A program made the position numbers and the translations under genes. The notes under the pieces are model-generated. The model saw only the letters and a program-made list of their open reading frames with translations, did not search any database and was not told the DNA's origin. Below, one piece after another: positions 5,983 to 7,831 of a DNA stretch of 7,831 nucleotides (within the stretch, counting starts at the first letter, position 1; each line of letters opens with the position of its first letter). This stretch comes from an uncultured Achromobacter sp. (GTDB taxonomy: Bacteria; Pseudomonadota; Gammaproteobacteria; Burkholderiales; Burkholderiaceae_B): positions 1 through 7,831 of the forward strand of contig CAJYKY010000253.1 of the NCBI GenBank assembly GCA_913775005.1, in the 5' to 3' direction.

Positions 5983-7106
5983 GCCTTTTTCTCCGCGAAG
6001 CGTGCCGCGATACGGCGGGCCAGGCCCACGATGCCCGTGGGCAGGAACAGCGTCACCAGCACGAAGATCAGGCCCAGCGCATACAACCAGTACTCGGGCA
6101 GCACGCTGGTGAACCAAGTCTTCAAGCCATTGACCGCGCCCGCGCCGATGATGGGCCCGATCAGCGTGCCGCGCCCGCCCGTCGCCACCCAGATCACCAT
6201 TTCAATCGAGGTCTCGGTAGACATTTCGCTGGGGTTGATGATGCCCACTTGCGGCACGTAGAGCGCGCCTGCAATGCCGCACAGCACCGCCGACAGCGTC
6301 CACACAAAGAGCTTGAACCCCAGCGGGTCGTAGCCGATGAAGCGCACGCGGCTTTCAGCATCGCGCACCGCCGTCAGCACGCGGCCCAGCTTGGACTGCG
6401 TGACCATGCGCGCCACGATCAGCGCACCGGCCAAGGCCGCCAGCGTGATCCAGTACAGCGTGGCGCGCGTGCCAGGCGCGGTGATGTCAAAGCCCAGGAT
6501 GCGCTTGAAATCGGTGAAGCCGTTGTTGCCGCCAAAGCCCGTGTCGTTGCGAAAGAACAGCAGCATCGCGGCAAACGTCAGCGCCTGCGTGATGATCGAA
6601 AAGTACACGCCCTTGATGCGCGAGCGGAACGCGAAATAGCCGAACACAAACGCCAGCACGCCCGGCACCAGCACCACCAGCAACATGGCGTACCAGAAGT
6701 GCTCGGTGAAGGACCAGTACCAGGGGTAGGTCTTCCAGTCCAGGAACACCATGAAGTCGGGCAGATGGCTTTGGTAGACGCCGTCGCGGCCAATGGCGCG
6801 CATCAAGTACATGCCATGCGCATAGCCGCCCAGCGCAAAGAACAGGCCATGGCCCAGCGACAGGATGCCGGCATACCCCCACACCAGGTCCAGCGCCAGC
6901 GCGGCCATCGCGTAGCACATGAACTTGCCCAGCAGCGCCACGGCATAGGCCGACACATGCAGCGCGTGGCCGGGCGGAAACACCAGGTTCATCAGCGGCA
7001 GCAAGGCCAGCAGCGCTACGGCTATCGCCAGCGCCGTCCACACGCGGCCCGAAAACAGCGGGCGGCGGGCAAGCAGGTTCAGATCGGTCAGCGCGGTCTG
7101 TTTCAT
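5979..7106 (-). CDS. urtC: Urea ABC transporter permease UrtC
   Basis: A complete 375-residue polytopic inner-membrane permease of the LivM type, forming the urea channel with UrtB. Hydrophobic segments begin around residues 22, 51, 79, 138, 165, 216, 268, 303 and 338. Seen: WGYAGILSLGHGLFFALGGY (76-95), the UrtC-typical GGNNGFTDF (192-200), and the cytoplasmic ATPase-contact loop SKLGRVLTAVRDAESRVRFIGYD (238-260), equivalent to the EAA loop. A basic tail ends in EKKA. The central insertion with several Trp and Tyr (residues 111-137) is usual for UrtC compared with LivM. The ATG overlaps the urtB stop as ATGA, with GGAG at 7116-7113 as ribosome site; urtD overlaps its end in the same way. Confidence 0.95.
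   Translation of the reverse strand: MKQTALTDLNLLARRPLFSGRVWTALAIAVALLALLPLMNLVFPPGHALHVSAYAVALLGKFMCYAMAALALDLVWGYAGILSLGHGLFFALGGYAHGMYLMRAIGRDGVYQSHLPDFMVFLDWKTYPWYWSFTEHFWYAMLLVVLVPGVLAFVFGYFAFRSRIKGVYFSIITQALTFAAMLLFFRNDTGFGGNNGFTDFKRILGFDITAPGTRATLYWITLAALAGALIVARMVTQSKLGRVLTAVRDAESRVRFIGYDPLGFKLFVWTLSAVLCGIAGALYVPQVGIINPSEMSTETSIEMVIWVATGGRGTLIGPIIGAGAVNGLKTWFTSVLPEYWLYALGLIFVLVTLFLPTGIVGLARRIAARFAEKKA
5991..5994 (-). promoter_or_regulatory. Ribosome binding site of urtD
   Basis: GGAG on the minus strand lies 8 bases before the ATG at 5982, inside the last codons of urtC. Together with the ATGA overlap it fixes the urtD start and indicates translational coupling. Confidence 0.7.
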
Positions 7107-7831
7107 TCAACGCTCCGGCCGCGAGGGGCGAACAGGCCTTGCGGCCGCTTTTGGACAAACAGCACGATGAGCACCAGGATGGTGATCTTGGCCATGACGG
7201 CGCCCGCGTAGGGCTCCAGGAATTTGTTCACGCCGCCCAGTCCCAGCGCCGCGATCACGGTGCCGGCCAGCTGCCCGACACCGCCCAGCACCACCACCAT
7301 GAAGGAATCGACGATGTAGCCGCGGCCCAGATCCGGCCCCACGTTGCCCAGTTGCGACAGCGCCACGCCCGCCAGCCCGGCAATGCCCGAACCCAGCCCG
7401 AACGCCAGCATGTCCACGCGCCCCGTCGGCACGCCCACGCAGTCGGCCATGCGCCGGTTCTGCGTGATGGCGCGCACGAACAGGCCCAGTCGCGTGTGAT
7501 TCAGCAAGCCCCACACCAGGAACACCACAAAGAACGCGAAGCCGATGATGACGAGCCGGTTGTAGCTGAGCACCAGCCCGCCCAGCACCGTAAAGCCGCC
7601 CGACATCCAGCTGGGGTTGCCCACTTCCACGTTCTGCGCGCCGAACACCGTGCGCACGCCTTGCATCAGGATCAGGCTGATGCCCCATGTGGCCAGCAGC
7701 GTTTCCAATGGCCGGCCGTACAACCAGCGGATCACGGTGCGCTCAAGCGCCATACCCACCAGCGCCGTCACCACGAACGCCAGCGGCAGCGCGGCCACCA
7801 CATACCAGTCCAGCCAACCCGGCAGCCACGC
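7103..7831 (-). CDS. urtB: Urea ABC transporter permease UrtB (N-terminal part beyond window)
   Basis: The frame is open from the window edge to TGA at 7103, giving the last 242 residues of a LivH/UrtB-type permease that pairs with UrtC. Seen: several hydrophobic segments, the ATPase-contact loop TRLGLFVRAITQNRRMADCVGV, and the UrtB-typical NVGPDLGRGYIVDSF followed by MVVVLGGVGQLAGT, ending QKRPQGLFAPRGR. A GTG at 7801 is internal, not the start: the reading frame continues upstream of it with WLPGWLDWY, and UrtB proteins are much longer. The identification comes from these motifs and from lying directly before urtC. The binding-protein gene urtA would be expected further upstream. Confidence 0.93.
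   Translation of the reverse strand, partial: AWLPGWLDWYVVAALPLAFVVTALVGMALERTVIRWLYGRPLETLLATWGISLILMQGVRTVFGAQNVEVGNPSWMSGGFTVLGGLVLSYNRLVIIGFAFFVVFLVWGLLNHTRLGLFVRAITQNRRMADCVGVPTGRVDMLAFGLGSGIAGLAGVALSQLGNVGPDLGRGYIVDSFMVVVLGGVGQLAGTVIAALGLGGVNKFLEPYAGAVMAKITILVLIVLFVQKRPQGLFAPRGRSVE
7113..7116 (-). promoter_or_regulatory. Ribosome binding site of urtC
   Basis: GGAG on the minus strand stands 6 bases upstream of the ATG at 7106, within the end of urtB. It supports the ATGA-overlap start. Confidence 0.65.

Noticed and set aside
5983..6117. Upstream extension of urtD to a start at 6117
   Set aside because: It would overlap urtC by about 135 bases, and its residues resemble an out-of-frame reading of urtC. 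The ATGA start at 5982 has a good ribosome site.
5119..6261. Plus-strand open frame of 380 codons opposite urtD and urtC
   Set aside because: Its composition is that of an antisense shadow; the minus strand has intact ATPase and permease motifs.
7799..7801. GTG as the urtB start
   Set aside because: The frame continues upstream to the window edge with plausible permease sequence, and UrtB is normally far longer than 232 residues.

Overview
The window is GC-rich and densely coded, with every supported gene on the minus strand. It suggests a betaproteobacterium of the Bordetella/Achromobacter type (Alcaligenaceae). This rests on the high GC, the gene repertoire, and a three-gene order (DUF2946 protein, TonB-dependent receptor, PepSY membrane protein) that matches the copper-repressed cruR-bfrG operon described in Bordetella pertussis. 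The genus is an inference; no marker gene is present.

In transcription order (right to left), the window opens with four genes of a urea ABC transporter: urtB (5' part beyond the window), urtC, urtD and urtE (7831 to 4443). They are tightly coupled, with ATGA overlaps at urtB/urtC and urtC/urtD and a single base between urtD and urtE. The proteins are two inner-membrane permeases and two ATPases; the binding protein UrtA would lie upstream, outside the window.

A 98-base gap (4345-4442) carries a perfect TATAAT next to the next start codon. Then comes a 159-residue His-rich DUF2946 protein with a signal peptide and a CPLC (CxxC) motif (4344-3865), called cruR. It is followed by a 201-base untranslated interval (3664-3864) with a striking C/T-rich, A-free tract and several inverted repeats. 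After that come a TonB-dependent outer-membrane receptor (3663-1462, bfrG-like) and, 20 bases on, a PepSY-type inner-membrane protein (1441 to the window edge).

The most interesting part is this second operon. In B. pertussis the nascent DUF2946 protein is reported to sense copper through its CxxC motif and trigger Rho-dependent termination before the receptor gene. The sequence here has the parts that model needs: a CxxC upstream ORF, then a rut-like unstructured tract flanked by hairpins, then the receptor and a putative oxidoreductase. No RNA genes, insertion sequences or CRISPR arrays were seen.
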